In this document: positions 1 to 8,174 of the stretch, in pieces | How positions within the stretch are numbered: position 1 is the first letter of the stretch | Layout of the letters: the number at the start of each line of letters is the position of its first letter | Assembly: GCF_003027925.1 (NCBI RefSeq) | Contig: NZ_PYPS01000014.1 | Coordinates: 94,251 to 158,250, forward strand | Source: Micromonospora sp. RP3T | GTDB taxonomy: Bacteria > Actinomycetota > Actinomycetes > Mycobacteriales > Micromonosporaceae | Direction: 5' to 3' | Length of the DNA stretch: 64,000 bases | Position numbers and translations under genes: made by a program | The notes under the pieces: generated by a model | The model's database searches: none | What the model saw: only the letters and a program-made list of their open reading frames with translations | Told to the model about the DNA's origin: nothing

Positions 1-390
1 GACCCGGGCCCGGAGGTCGGTGATCATGCGGAGCACGGCGTCGTGCCCGGCGAGCCGTTCGGTGTAGCGGAACACGCCCCGGCCGACCGCGAGCGCCCGG
101 ACCGCGACGATGGCCACGGTGAGCCGGTCCAGCGGCGGCCGGCCGGCGGCGCTCATCAGCAGCCAGGTGGCGGTGGCCATCAACGCCAACCCGGCGAACT
201 CGGTGGCCGCGGCGAGCAGCCCGGCGCCCAGCAGCCGGCCCAGGTACGGCCGGGCCAGGCGCAGCACCGCCCGCTCGGCGCCCGGACGGGCGCGCGCCGG
301 CGGCTCCGGCGCGCCGGACGGCTCCACCGGGACCCCGGTCGGCCCGGCGGGCACCCGGCCCACCGGCGTGACGCCGTCGCCCGCGGTCAT
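1..390 (-). CDS. cydC: CydC, ABC exporter subunit for cytochrome bd assembly (partial, N-terminus)
   Basis: Only the first 130 codons lie in the window; the gene runs off the left edge. ATG at 390 is the only possible start, because an in-frame stop lies eight codons upstream. After a Pro/Arg-rich cytoplasmic leader of about 40 residues comes the first membrane helix pair (LLGAGLLAAATEFAGLALM, then ATATWLLMSAA) and the stretch RGVFRYTERLAGHDAVLRM, typical of CydC. It begins 55 nt after the cydD stop on the same strand, as the fourth gene of a cydABDC set. In other bacteria CydDC exports reductant (glutathione or cysteine) needed for bd oxidase assembly. The ATPase half is outside the window, so its integrity cannot be judged. 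Confidence 0.88.
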   Translation of the reverse strand, partial: MTAGDGVTPVGRVPAGPTGVPVEPSGAPEPPARARPGAERAVLRLARPYLGRLLGAGLLAAATEFAGLALMATATWLLMSAAGRPPLDRLTVAIVAVRALAVGRGVFRYTERLAGHDAVLRMITDLRARV

Positions 391-445
391 CGGGCCACCG
401 CCGGGCGGGCGTCACGGCCGGTCACCGTCGTGCGGGCGCGCGGGG

Positions 446-2128
446 TCACCGGGGCACCGCCGGGCCGGTGGCGGTCGAGCGCAGTTCGGTGACCCGGCCG
501 TCCTCGACGCGCAGGATCCGGTCGGCGTCGGCCAGCAGCGCGGGCCGGTGCGCGACGAGCAACGCGGTCCGGCCGGCGACCAGCCGGCGGGTGGCGTCCA
601 GCACCACCGCCTCGCTGGCGCTGTCCAGCCGGGCGGTCGGCTCGTCGAGCAGCACGAGCGGGGCGTCCCGCAGGAACGCGCGGGCCAGCGCGACGCGCTG
701 CCGCTGCCCGCTGGACAGGCCGTGGCCGCGCTCGCCGAGCCGGGTGCCGAGCCCGTCGGGCAGCGCGCTGACCACCTCGTCCAGCGCGGCGTCGGCGACG
801 GCGACGGCCAGCGCGTCGTCCGGGGTGTCCGGCGCCCCGAGGCGGATGTTGTCGGCCAGGGAACCGGCGAACAGGTGCGCCCGCTGCGGCACCCAGGCCA
901 CCTCGCGGCGCCAGGCGTCCGGGTCGGCCCCGGCCAGGTCCGTCCCGTCGACGGTGACCCGGCCGGCGGTCGGCGCGACGAAGCCGAGCAGCAGGTTGAG
1001 CAGCGTGCTCTTGCCCGCGCCGCTGGGCCCGATGATCGCCACCCGGTCACCGGGCCTGATGGTCAGCGTGACGTCGCGCAGCGCGGTCGTCCGGTCGTAC
1101 GCGACGGTCACGCCCTCGAAGCGGATCTCGCCGCGGCCGTCCGGCGCCGTGCGCCCGGCGGTGGCCGGGGCGGTCGGCGCGTCGGTCGCGGACAGCGTGA
1201 ACGCCTCGTCCAGCGCGGCGAGCCCCTCCATGCTGGCGTGGAACCGGCTGCCGGCGACCCGCAGCGGAAGGTAAGCCTCCGGGGTGAGCAGCAGCACCAG
1301 CAGCGCGGTGGAGAGCGTGATCCCGCCGCCGAGCAGCCGGATGCCGACCGGCACCGCGACCAGCGCGACGGAGAGCGTGGCGACCAGCTCCAGCACCAGC
1401 GCGGAGAGGAACGCGATCCGCAGCGTCCGCATGGTGGCCTCGCGGTGGCCGTCGGCCATCCGGCGCACCACGTCGACCTGGGCCCGGGCCCGGCCGAACG
1501 CGCGCAGGGTGGGCAGCCCGGCGACCATGTCGAGGAAGTGCCCGCCGAGCAGCGACAGGCGCCGCCACTGCCGTTCGGTGGCGGCCTGCGCCTGCCAGCC
1601 GAGCAGCGCGCCGAAGATCGGGATGAGCGGGATGGTGAGGGCGATGATCAGCGCCGAACTCCAGTCGGCGAACACGATCCGGGCCAGCACCGCTGCCGGC
1701 ACGGTCACGCTGAGCACGAGCTGGGGGAGGTAGCCGGTGAAGTAGGGGTCGAGCGCGTCCAGGCCGCGCCCGGCCAGCGTGGCGAGCTGCCCGGCCCGCC
1801 GGCCGGCGACCCAGGTGGGACCGTGCCGGCCGACCGCGCGGAGCAGGTCGGCCCGGAGCGCCGCCTTGACCGTCGCGGCGGCCCGCGCCGCCACCGTGCC
1901 CTGTGCCCAGCTCACCAGCGCCCGGGCCGCTACCGCGGCCAGGAAACCGGTGAGCGCCGGCCGGTGCAGCCGCCCGTCGATCGCGGTGGCCAGCAGCGTG
2001 GCCAGCGCGGTGGCCTGGGCGACCACCAGCAGCGCGGTCAGGCCGCCCAGCGCCGCGAGCACGGCGAGGTCGCGCCGGGCCGCGGGGACCCGGCGCAGCA
2101 GACGCGGATCGAACGGGCGGCGGTTCAC
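446..2128 (-). CDS. cydD: CydD, ABC exporter subunit for cytochrome bd assembly
   Basis: Inner-membrane half-transporter of 560 residues that pairs with CydC. The N-terminal half holds about six membrane segments. The C-terminal ATPase has Walker A GPSGAGKST, signature LSSGQRQRVALARAFL and Walker B LVLLDEPTARLD. I place the start at GTG 2128, whose GTGA overlaps the cydB stop by four bases, which suggests translational coupling. An upstream start at 2179 would add 17 residues that lie inside cydB. Identification as CydD rather than a generic exporter rests on domain order and on position directly after cydAB. Confidence 0.92.
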   Translation of the reverse strand: MNRRPFDPRLLRRVPAARRDLAVLAALGGLTALLVVAQATALATLLATAIDGRLHRPALTGFLAAVAARALVSWAQGTVAARAAATVKAALRADLLRAVGRHGPTWVAGRRAGQLATLAGRGLDALDPYFTGYLPQLVLSVTVPAAVLARIVFADWSSALIIALTIPLIPIFGALLGWQAQAATERQWRRLSLLGGHFLDMVAGLPTLRAFGRARAQVDVVRRMADGHREATMRTLRIAFLSALVLELVATLSVALVAVPVGIRLLGGGITLSTALLVLLLTPEAYLPLRVAGSRFHASMEGLAALDEAFTLSATDAPTAPATAGRTAPDGRGEIRFEGVTVAYDRTTALRDVTLTIRPGDRVAIIGPSGAGKSTLLNLLLGFVAPTAGRVTVDGTDLAGADPDAWRREVAWVPQRAHLFAGSLADNIRLGAPDTPDDALAVAVADAALDEVVSALPDGLGTRLGERGHGLSSGQRQRVALARAFLRDAPLVLLDEPTARLDSASEAVVLDATRRLVAGRTALLVAHRPALLADADRILRVEDGRVTELRSTATGPAVPR

Positions 2129-3132
2129 CAGTACACCGGTGCCCGGCCGTCGATCCGTCCTCGGAACACCCACCAGCACATCGCCTGAAAGCCTAGTAGG
2201 GCCGGCAGGAGCGGCAGCACGAGCCAGCCCAGCAGCGCCAGCGTCGGGCGGCTGGCGGCGGCCCCGGCGACCGTCAGCGAGGCCGCCGGGTCACCGGTGG
2301 CCACCAGGATCCGGGGCCAGAGCGCGGCCCCGACCAGCGGCGCCGGCAGCGCCAGCGCCGTCGCGGTCGCCGCGAACGCCACCCCGGCCCGGCCCCGGCG
2401 CAGCGCCGCGCGGGCCACCAGCAGCGCCGCCACCACCACCAACGGCAGGAGTACGGCGAGCGCCGGTCGCGCCACGGCGGCGCGTACCCGGTCGGAGAGC
2501 AGGCCCAGGACGGTGGTCGCGGCGACCGCGGTGAGCGCGGCGGGCACCAGGCCGCGGGCCAGCCGGGCGAGGGCCGGGGCGTCGGCGGGTGGCAGCCGGA
2601 GCGTGAGGAACGTCGCACCGTGCACCGCGACCAGCGCGAGCAGCGTCAGCCCGGTGGCGGCCACGAACGGGGTCACCACGTGGCCGACGCCGGCCACGTG
2701 CCCGTCGGCGGTCAGCGGCACGCCCTGGAGCAGCCCGCCGAGCAGCGCGCCCCAGCCCAGCGCGGCCAACACGCCGCCGACCACCACGATCCGGTCCCAG
2801 CCGGCCCGGGTCGCCTCGCCGCCGGCCCGGCCACGCAACTGCACGCCGGCGGTGACCAGCACCACCCCGGCCAGCGCGCCCAGCACCACCGGGTAGAAGC
2901 CGGCGAGCAGCTCACCCTCCAGCGTGGGGAACGCGCCGAACAGGATGCCGACGGTGGCCACCAGCCAGACCTCGTTGCCGAGGAAGAACGGCCCGACCGC
3001 GGTGAGCGCGGCCCGACCGGTGCCCGCTCCGGCGCGCCGGGCCAGCAGCAGGCCGACGCCGTAGTCGTAGCCGCCGAGCACCAGGTAGGCGGCGAAGAAG
3101 AGGCCGAGCAGGGCGTACCAGGCGAGTTCCAC
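2125..3132 (-). CDS. cydB: Cytochrome bd ubiquinol/menaquinol oxidase subunit II
   Basis: Polytopic membrane protein of 335 residues, the non-haem-binding partner of CydA in the high-affinity terminal oxidase. The N-terminus VELAWYALLGLFFAAYLVLGGYDYGVG is diagnostic of CydB, and GPFFLGNEVWLVATVGILFGAFP is the conserved second-helix region. GTG 3132 gives the conserved N-terminus and lies 11 nt after the cydA stop. The last four bases overlap the cydD start. Being in one operon with cydA, cydD and cydC implies joint expression, probably under low oxygen or respiratory stress, as known for bd oxidases. Confidence 0.95.
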   Translation of the reverse strand: MELAWYALLGLFFAAYLVLGGYDYGVGLLLARRAGAGTGRAALTAVGPFFLGNEVWLVATVGILFGAFPTLEGELLAGFYPVVLGALAGVVLVTAGVQLRGRAGGEATRAGWDRIVVVGGVLAALGWGALLGGLLQGVPLTADGHVAGVGHVVTPFVAATGLTLLALVAVHGATFLTLRLPPADAPALARLARGLVPAALTAVAATTVLGLLSDRVRAAVARPALAVLLPLVVVAALLVARAALRRGRAGVAFAATATALALPAPLVGAALWPRILVATGDPAASLTVAGAAASRPTLALLGWLVLPLLPALLGFQAMCWWVFRGRIDGRAPVYW

Positions 3133-3143
3133 GGCGGGCTCCC

Positions 3144-4391
3144 TCAGGCGAACACGGGCTGGTGGTGGGCGTCGGTGTCGGGCGCGGGCGGGCGGCCCAG
3201 CGCCGGGTCGAGCGCGCCCCGGGCGGCGTGCCGGGCCAGCAGCGTCCCGTTGGTGACCGCGAGCGCGCCGAGCAGCAGGCCGAAGCCGATCAGCGAGGCG
3301 AGCATCAGCGCGGGCGACACCGGCGAGACGGCCTGCGCGGTGGGCAGCAGCCCGTACGCCACCCAGGGCTGGCGGCCCACCTCGCGGGCGATCCAGCCGA
3401 GCAGCACGGCCACGAACGGCAGCGGCAGGCCGAGCAGGAGCAGCCAGAGCGGGAACCGCAGCCGGATGATCCAGTCGCGCCAGAGCAGCGGCAGCAGCAG
3501 CCAGACACAGCCCAGCGCGAAGCCGATCAGGATCATGAAGCCGAGCCCGACGCTTGACAGCACCGGCGGCGCCCAGTCGCCCGGGCCGAACCGGGCGGTC
3601 CAGTCGGCGACCATCGCCTCCCGGCCCGGCCCGCCGCCGAACTTGGTGGGCTGGAGCTGACCGACCGGGCCGAACTGGGCGAAGCCGAAGCCCTGCAACG
3701 CGCTCACCGCGAGCGCCGCGGTGACCAGGCCGAGCCGCAGCGAGGTGCGGAACAGCAGAAAGTCCGGGGTACGCCGGAGCAGGTGCCACGCGCTGACCGC
3801 GGCCATCAGCAGCCCGCCGGTGACCAGGCTCGCGGAGACCACGTGGCCGAACGCGAAGCCGAACGTGGGGTTGGTGACCAGCGCGCCGAAGTCGGTGAGG
3901 TGGGCCACGCCGTCGCGTACCTCGTAGCCGACCGGGTGCTGGAGCCAGGCGTTCGCCACCATGATCCAGAACGCCGAGGCGTACGCGGTCAGCGCGACGC
4001 CCCACAGCAGCGCCAGGTGCACGCCGCGCCGCAGCCGGTGCCACCCGAAGATCCACATCCCGAGGAACGTGGACTCCAGGAAGAACGCGACCAGCGTCTC
4101 GATGGCCAGCGGCGCGCCGAACACGTTGCCCACGTAACGCGACAGGCCGCTCCAGTTCAGCCCGAACTGGAACTCCATCACGATCCCGGTCGCGATGCCG
4201 AGCACGTAGTTGATCACGTAGAGCTGGCCCCAGAACCGGGTCAGCCGCTCGTAGACCGGCTTGCCGGTGAGGTAGCCGGCGGTCTGGAGGCCGACCAGCA
4301 GCGTGACCAGGCCGAGCGTGACCACCACGAACAGGAAGTGGATCGAGGTGGTGGTGGCGAACTGGAGGCGGGCGAGGAGCAGGGGGTCCAT
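3144..4391 (-). CDS. cydA: Cytochrome bd oxidase subunit I
   Basis: Catalytic haem-binding subunit of 415 residues that reduces oxygen to water with quinol. The start MDPLLLARLQFATTTSIHF carries the conserved haem ligand His18. ATG 4391 has the Shine-Dalgarno GGGAGAA at good spacing; a GTG 15 nt upstream is less likely because it lies before that site. The quinol-binding region contains GRQPW, and the periplasmic Q-loop is short, as is usual outside Proteobacteria. It is the first gene of cydABDC. The 108-nt region upstream holds palindromes, annotated separately, that resemble the one at the neighbouring blaI promoter. Confidence 0.96.
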   Translation of the reverse strand: MDPLLLARLQFATTTSIHFLFVVVTLGLVTLLVGLQTAGYLTGKPVYERLTRFWGQLYVINYVLGIATGIVMEFQFGLNWSGLSRYVGNVFGAPLAIETLVAFFLESTFLGMWIFGWHRLRRGVHLALLWGVALTAYASAFWIMVANAWLQHPVGYEVRDGVAHLTDFGALVTNPTFGFAFGHVVSASLVTGGLLMAAVSAWHLLRRTPDFLLFRTSLRLGLVTAALAVSALQGFGFAQFGPVGQLQPTKFGGGPGREAMVADWTARFGPGDWAPPVLSSVGLGFMILIGFALGCVWLLLPLLWRDWIIRLRFPLWLLLLGLPLPFVAVLLGWIAREVGRQPWVAYGLLPTAQAVSPVSPALMLASLIGFGLLLGALAVTNGTLLARHAARGALDPALGRPPAPDTDAHHQPVFA

Positions 4392-4432
4392 GGCGCGTTC
4401 TCCCACGGGTTGGCTCGCTTGTCATAGGCACC

Positions 4433-4451
4433 CTACACGTAGACTTTCTAC
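4433..4451. promoter_or_regulatory. Overlapping palindromes upstream of cydA
   Basis: CTACACGTAG (4433-4442) is a perfect 10-bp palindrome. It overlaps GTAGA-CTT-TCTAC (4439-4451), a perfect 5-bp inverted repeat. They lie 42-60 bp upstream of the cydA start, where a repressor would act. The CTAC/GTAG half-sites are the same as in the palindrome at the blaI promoter 1.4 kb away, so BlaI control of cydABDC is possible. That link is inference from half-site similarity only. Confidence 0.4.
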
Positions 4452-4499
4452 CTATCCGGACCCGGGAACCCGGAGCAACCCCGTAGGGGGCGGCTCAGG

Positions 4500-5405
4500 T
4501 CAGCTCAGGAACAGGGAGACCGGCAACGCGACGAGCGTGCCGGCGACGGCCAGCGCGGTGGCGCCGAGCACCCGGGGCGGGCCGTCCGCGACCAGCAGGC
4601 GCTGCACCCGTACGTCGAGGTCCCGGTCGCCGATGCCGAGCGTGCCGGCCGGCGTCACCCGGTGCCCGGCGGCGGCGAACCGACGCAGCGCGCCGGCCAG
4701 CGGCTCGTTCGCGTGCAGCTCCCGGGCCTTGTCGTCGGCGCGCATCTCGACCAGCAACGCCACCCGGGCGTGCGCGTCGCGCACCCAGCGGAACCAGGGC
4801 AGCGCCCGGCACAACGCGGTGAACGGCAGCAGCACCAGGTCGTGCCGCTCCTGCGCGTGCGCCCGCTCGTGGGTGAGCACCGCCGCCAGCTCGGCCGGGT
4901 CCAGCAGGTCGACGGTGCCGGCGCTCACCACCACCCGGGGACGCACCCCCGGCAGGCAGTACGCCGCCGCGCTCGGATGGTCGAGCACCAGCGCGCCGGG
5001 CACGGTCGGGTCGCGCCGCGCCACCAGGCTCAGCAGCTCCCGGTGCCGGCGCTGGGCGCGGACCGCACCGTGCACGGCGCGCGCGGTGGTGGTGACCAGC
5101 ACCGCGCCGATGCCGAAACCGACCCCGACCAAGCTGAGGTGCACCGCGCCCACGCCGGCTGGCAGGGTGCCGTGGGCCAGGTCGTCACCGAGCGCCAGCA
5201 GCGCGCCCCCGGTCGGCCGGTCGTAGGCGGCCAGCCCGACCGCCATCGGCAGCCCCATGGCGGACAGCCCCAGCGCCAGCCCGACCGCCTGCCAGCAGAC
5301 GATCGCCACCCGCGGCGCGTGCCACGTCCACCGCGCGGCGGCGAGGACCTGCGCGGTCAGCCAGCAGGCCAGAATGGTCGCGGCGAAGTGCACGGCGTAC
5401 GCCAC
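4500..5405 (-). CDS. M56-family membrane metallopeptidase (BlaR1-like, no sensor domain)
   Basis: Integral membrane zinc protease of 301 residues. Two or three N-terminal helices are followed by the M56 core with the zinc motif HERAH (in LAAVLTHERAHAQERHD) and the downstream EMRADDKA segment that usually gives the third ligand. A last hydrophobic helix ends the protein. The penicillin-binding sensor domain of true BlaR1/MecR1 is absent, so the signal is unknown. It starts at GTG 5405, nine bases after the blaI stop, forming a repressor/protease pair in which the protease presumably relieves repression by cleaving the BlaI-type protein. That role is known for the family and inferred here. Confidence 0.85.
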   Translation of the reverse strand: MAYAVHFAATILACWLTAQVLAAARWTWHAPRVAIVCWQAVGLALGLSAMGLPMAVGLAAYDRPTGGALLALGDDLAHGTLPAGVGAVHLSLVGVGFGIGAVLVTTTARAVHGAVRAQRRHRELLSLVARRDPTVPGALVLDHPSAAAYCLPGVRPRVVVSAGTVDLLDPAELAAVLTHERAHAQERHDLVLLPFTALCRALPWFRWVRDAHARVALLVEMRADDKARELHANEPLAGALRRFAAAGHRVTPAGTLGIGDRDLDVRVQRLLVADGPPRVLGATALAVAGTLVALPVSLFLS

Positions 5406-5414
5406 GGCAGCCGC

Positions 5415-5831
5415 CTACCGGTCCGTCGCCTCGTCGAGCGCCGGCCCGCCCGGTCGCGGGTCGGCCAGCCCGGCCTCGGCGCCGAGCGCGGCGCGGAGCA
5501 CGTCCGCCTCCGTGCCGGTGACCGAGCGGGCGAAGCGCACCAGCGCGGCGTCCCGGCTGCCGCCGAGATCGAGCGCGTCGAGCATGAGCTGGGCGATGTG
5601 TGCCTCGCGGGTGGCCGCCGGCCGGTACCGCCAGGCCCGCCCCTCCCGTTCGCGCTGGACCATGCCCTTGCCGGCGAGCCGGTCCAGCACCGTCATCACG
5701 GTGGTGTAGGCCAGCTCACGCCCGTCGAGGGCGTCGGCGACCTCGCGCACGGTCACCCCGTCCGACGTGGCGGGCACCGAGTCCCACAGCACGTCCATCA
5801 CCGCACGCTCAAGGTCCCCCAGCCGAGTCAC
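5415..5831 (-). CDS. BlaI/MecI-family winged-helix repressor
   Basis: Small DNA-binding repressor of 138 residues. The N-terminal winged helix starts TRLGDLERAVMDVLWDS, followed by VREVADAL and AYTTVMTVLDRLAGKGMV, the recognition region typical of Penicillinase_R proteins. The acidic C-terminal part serves dimerisation. GTG 5831 fits the family start. A CTAC-N5-GTAG palindrome sits 10-25 bp upstream of the start and probably serves autoregulation. It is co-transcribed with the M56 peptidase gene. No beta-lactamase gene lies next to it; the closest other candidate target is cydABDC. Confidence 0.9.
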   Translation of the reverse strand: MTRLGDLERAVMDVLWDSVPATSDGVTVREVADALDGRELAYTTVMTVLDRLAGKGMVQREREGRAWRYRPAATREAHIAQLMLDALDLGGSRDAALVRFARSVTGTEADVLRAALGAEAGLADPRPGGPALDEATDR

Positions 5832-5840
5832 CCGCCAATC

Positions 5841-5856
5841 CTACCCCCCGTAGTAG
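5841..5856. promoter_or_regulatory. Candidate BlaI autoregulatory operator
   Basis: CTAC-CCCCC-GTAG (5841-5853), extended on one side to GTAGTAG, lies just upstream of the blaI GTG. Penicillinase repressors of other Gram-positive bacteria bind dyads with CTAC/GTAG-like half-sites. Position and symmetry support an operator, but binding is untested. Confidence 0.5.
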
Positions 5857-5921
5857 ACCCGTCCCCGCCCCCCGTGCCCGCCTCCTTGCGCTGATGCACG
5901 GATCTTGAGGGGTGAGGCGGG

Positions 5922-6746
5922 TCAGACGCCCTTGGGGTGCCAGACGGTCTTGGTCTCCAGGAGCGTGGTCATCCGGGTCAGGCCCGGGTCGGTGTGCCAG
6001 TCGTGGTCGGCCGGGGCCGGCCGGAGCACCCGCTTGAGGTTCTCCGCGGCCTTGACCTCCAGCTCCACCGCCAGCTCGGCGTCCGCCACACCGGTCAGGT
6101 CGATCGCGTTGACGTCCATGTGCGCGGCGAGCGTCGGCGCCGTCTCGGTGATCCGGCCGGTGAGGATGTTCACCACGCCACCGGGCAGGTCGGAGGTCGC
6201 CAGCACCTCGGCCAGCGTCACCGCCGCCAGCGGCGCGGCCGGGGAGGCGGCCACCACCACCGTGTTGCCGGTGACGATCGCCGGGGCGATCACGCTCACC
6301 AGGCCGAGCAGCGCCGGGGACTCCGGGGCCACCACGGCGACCACGCCGGTCGGCTCCGGCGCGGACAGGTTGAAGTACGGGCCGGCCACCGGGTTCGCCC
6401 CGCCGTAGACCTGGGGGAGCTTGTCGGACCAGCCGGCGTACCAGACCCAGCGGTCGATCGCGGCGTCCACCTCGTCGGCCGGGACGCCGAGCGCCACGAA
6501 CTGCTCGCGCCGGCCCTCCAGCATCTCGGCGACCCGGTAGAGGATCTGACCCCTGTTGTACGCGGTCGCCCCGGCCCAGCCCTTCACCGCGGCCCGGGCG
6601 GCGACCACCGCGTCCCGCGCGTCCTTGCGGGAGGCCAGCGACACGTTGGAGTCCTGCACGAGATACGACCGTCCCGACTCGCTGCGCGGGAACTTCCCGC
6701 CGATGAAGAGCTTGTACGTCTTGCGTACCGCGACCCGCTCAGACAT
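5922..6746 (-). CDS. Truncated, catalytically empty aldehyde dehydrogenase-family protein
   Basis: At 274 residues it is little more than half an aldehyde dehydrogenase. It keeps the N-terminal NAD-binding fold (YKLFIGGKFPRSESGRSY, DLPGGVVNILTGR). The PWNFP motif is replaced by APESPALL, the NAD-binding LKPAE by VAASPAA, and the whole catalytic domain with its ELGG glutamate and nucleophilic cysteine is missing. Its start overlaps the stop of the full-length ALDH by 8 nt, so the two are made together. It is intact, not frameshifted, and keeps normal codon use. I infer a structural or regulatory partner of the active ALDH rather than a pseudogene; I recall similar short paralogues beside deoC in other actinomycetes. 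Confidence 0.82.
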   Translation of the reverse strand: MSERVAVRKTYKLFIGGKFPRSESGRSYLVQDSNVSLASRKDARDAVVAARAAVKGWAGATAYNRGQILYRVAEMLEGRREQFVALGVPADEVDAAIDRWVWYAGWSDKLPQVYGGANPVAGPYFNLSAPEPTGVVAVVAPESPALLGLVSVIAPAIVTGNTVVVAASPAAPLAAVTLAEVLATSDLPGGVVNILTGRITETAPTLAAHMDVNAIDLTGVADAELAVELEVKAAENLKRVLRPAPADHDWHTDPGLTRMTTLLETKTVWHPKGV

Positions 6747-8169
6747 TGAGGTACGCCTCCAGCCCCTGCCGGCCGCCCTCGCGACCGTAGCCCGACTCCT
6801 TGTAGCCGCCGAACGGTGAGGTCGGGTCGAACTTGTTGAACGTGTTGGCCCACACCACGCCGGCGCGCAGCCGGTCGGCCACCCACAGGATCCGGGAACC
6901 CTTGTCGGTCCAGATCCCGGCCGACAGCCCGTACGGCGTGTTGTTGGCCTTCTCCACCGCCTCCGCCGGGGTGCGGAACGTCAGCACGGACAGCACCGGG
7001 CCGAAGATCTCCTCGCGGGCGATCCGGTGCGCCTGGGTGACGCCGGTGAAGATGGTCGGCGCGAACCAGAACCCGCGGTCCGGCAGCTCGCACGGCGGCG
7101 ACCAGCGCTCGGCCCCCTCGGCGGCGCCGACGTCGGACAGCTCGCGGATGCGCGCCAGCTGCTCGGCCGAGTTGATCGCGCCGACGTCGGTGTTCTTGTC
7201 CAGCGGGTCACCGACCCGCAGCCGGGCCATCCGGCGCTTGAGCGACTCCAGCACCTGCTCGGCGACCGACTCCTGGACCAGCAGCCGGGACCCGGCGCAG
7301 CAGACGTGCCCCTGGTTGAAGAAGATGCCGTTGACGATCCCCTCGACCGCCTGGTCGACCGGGGCGTCGTCGAAGACGATGTTGGCGGCCTTGCCGCCCA
7401 GCTCCAGGGTGAGCTTCTTACGGGTGCCGGCGACCGCGCGGGCGATGGCCTTGCCGACCTCGGTGGAGCCGGTGAACGCGACCTTGTCCACGCCCGGGTG
7501 CTCGACCAGCGCGCGGCCGGTGTCGCCGGCCCCGGTGACGATGTTGACCACGCCGGCCGGCAGGTCGGCCTGCTGGCAGATCTCGGCGAACAGCAGCGCG
7601 GTCAGCGGCGTGGTCTCGGCCGGCTTCAGCACCACCGTGTTGCCGGCGGCGAGCGCCGGGGCGATCTTCCAGGCCAGCATGAGCAGCGGGAAGTTCCACG
7701 GGATGACCTGCGCGGCCACCCCGAGCGGCTTCGGGTCCGAGCCGAAGCCGGCGTGCCCGAGCTTGTCGGCCCAGCCGGCGTAGTAGAAGAAGTGCGCGGC
7801 GACAAGCGGCAGGTCGACGTCGCGCGACTCCTTGATCGGCTTGCCGTTGTCAAGCGACTCCAGCACGGCCAGCTCGCGCGAGCGCTCCTGGATGATCCGG
7901 GCGATCCGGAACAGGTACTTCGCCCGGTCCCGGCCCGGCATCGGACCCCAGACCTGCTCGTACGCCGTCCGGGCGGCCCGGACCGCGCGGTCCACGTCCG
8001 CGCTGCCGGCCTCGGCGATCTCGGCCAGGACCTCCTCGGAGGCCGGGTTGATCGACTTGAAGCTGCCACCGTCGGCCGGGTCGACGAACGTTCCGTCGAC
8101 GAAGAGCCCGTACGAGGGCCTGAGGTCGACCACCGAGCGCGACTCGGGGGCGGGTGCGTATTCGAACAT
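6739..8169 (-). CDS. NAD(P)-dependent aldehyde dehydrogenase
   Basis: Full-length ALDH of 476 residues. Motifs in order: VIPWNFPLLM, VVLKPAETTPL, FTGSTEVGK, LELGGKAANIVFDDAP with the general-base Glu, FFNQGHVCCAGSRLLV with the nucleophilic Cys, EEIFGPVLSVL and the C-terminal SPFGGYKESGYGREGG. ATG 8169 is five bases after the deoC stop. A longer open frame upstream is only overlap with deoC. Placement right after deoC suggests it oxidises the acetaldehyde released by deoxyribose-phosphate aldolase to acetate, with the empty paralogue as partner. Substrate is inferred from context. Confidence 0.9.
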   Translation of the reverse strand: MFEYAPAPESRSVVDLRPSYGLFVDGTFVDPADGGSFKSINPASEEVLAEIAEAGSADVDRAVRAARTAYEQVWGPMPGRDRAKYLFRIARIIQERSRELAVLESLDNGKPIKESRDVDLPLVAAHFFYYAGWADKLGHAGFGSDPKPLGVAAQVIPWNFPLLMLAWKIAPALAAGNTVVLKPAETTPLTALLFAEICQQADLPAGVVNIVTGAGDTGRALVEHPGVDKVAFTGSTEVGKAIARAVAGTRKKLTLELGGKAANIVFDDAPVDQAVEGIVNGIFFNQGHVCCAGSRLLVQESVAEQVLESLKRRMARLRVGDPLDKNTDVGAINSAEQLARIRELSDVGAAEGAERWSPPCELPDRGFWFAPTIFTGVTQAHRIAREEIFGPVLSVLTFRTPAEAVEKANNTPYGLSAGIWTDKGSRILWVADRLRAGVVWANTFNKFDPTSPFGGYKESGYGREGGRQGLEAYLNV

Positions 8170-8174
8170 CGCGG

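Noticed and set aside
110..2188. Long open frames opposite cydD and cydC
   Set aside because: Antisense frames stay open because of high G+C. Their products are Arg/Gly/Pro-rich without family features, while the minus strand has clear ABC motifs.
2125..4431. A single 768-codon frame across cydB and most of cydA
   Set aside because: Only its C-terminal part is CydB. The first half is an out-of-frame reading of cydA. Real starts are GTG 3132 and ATG 4391.
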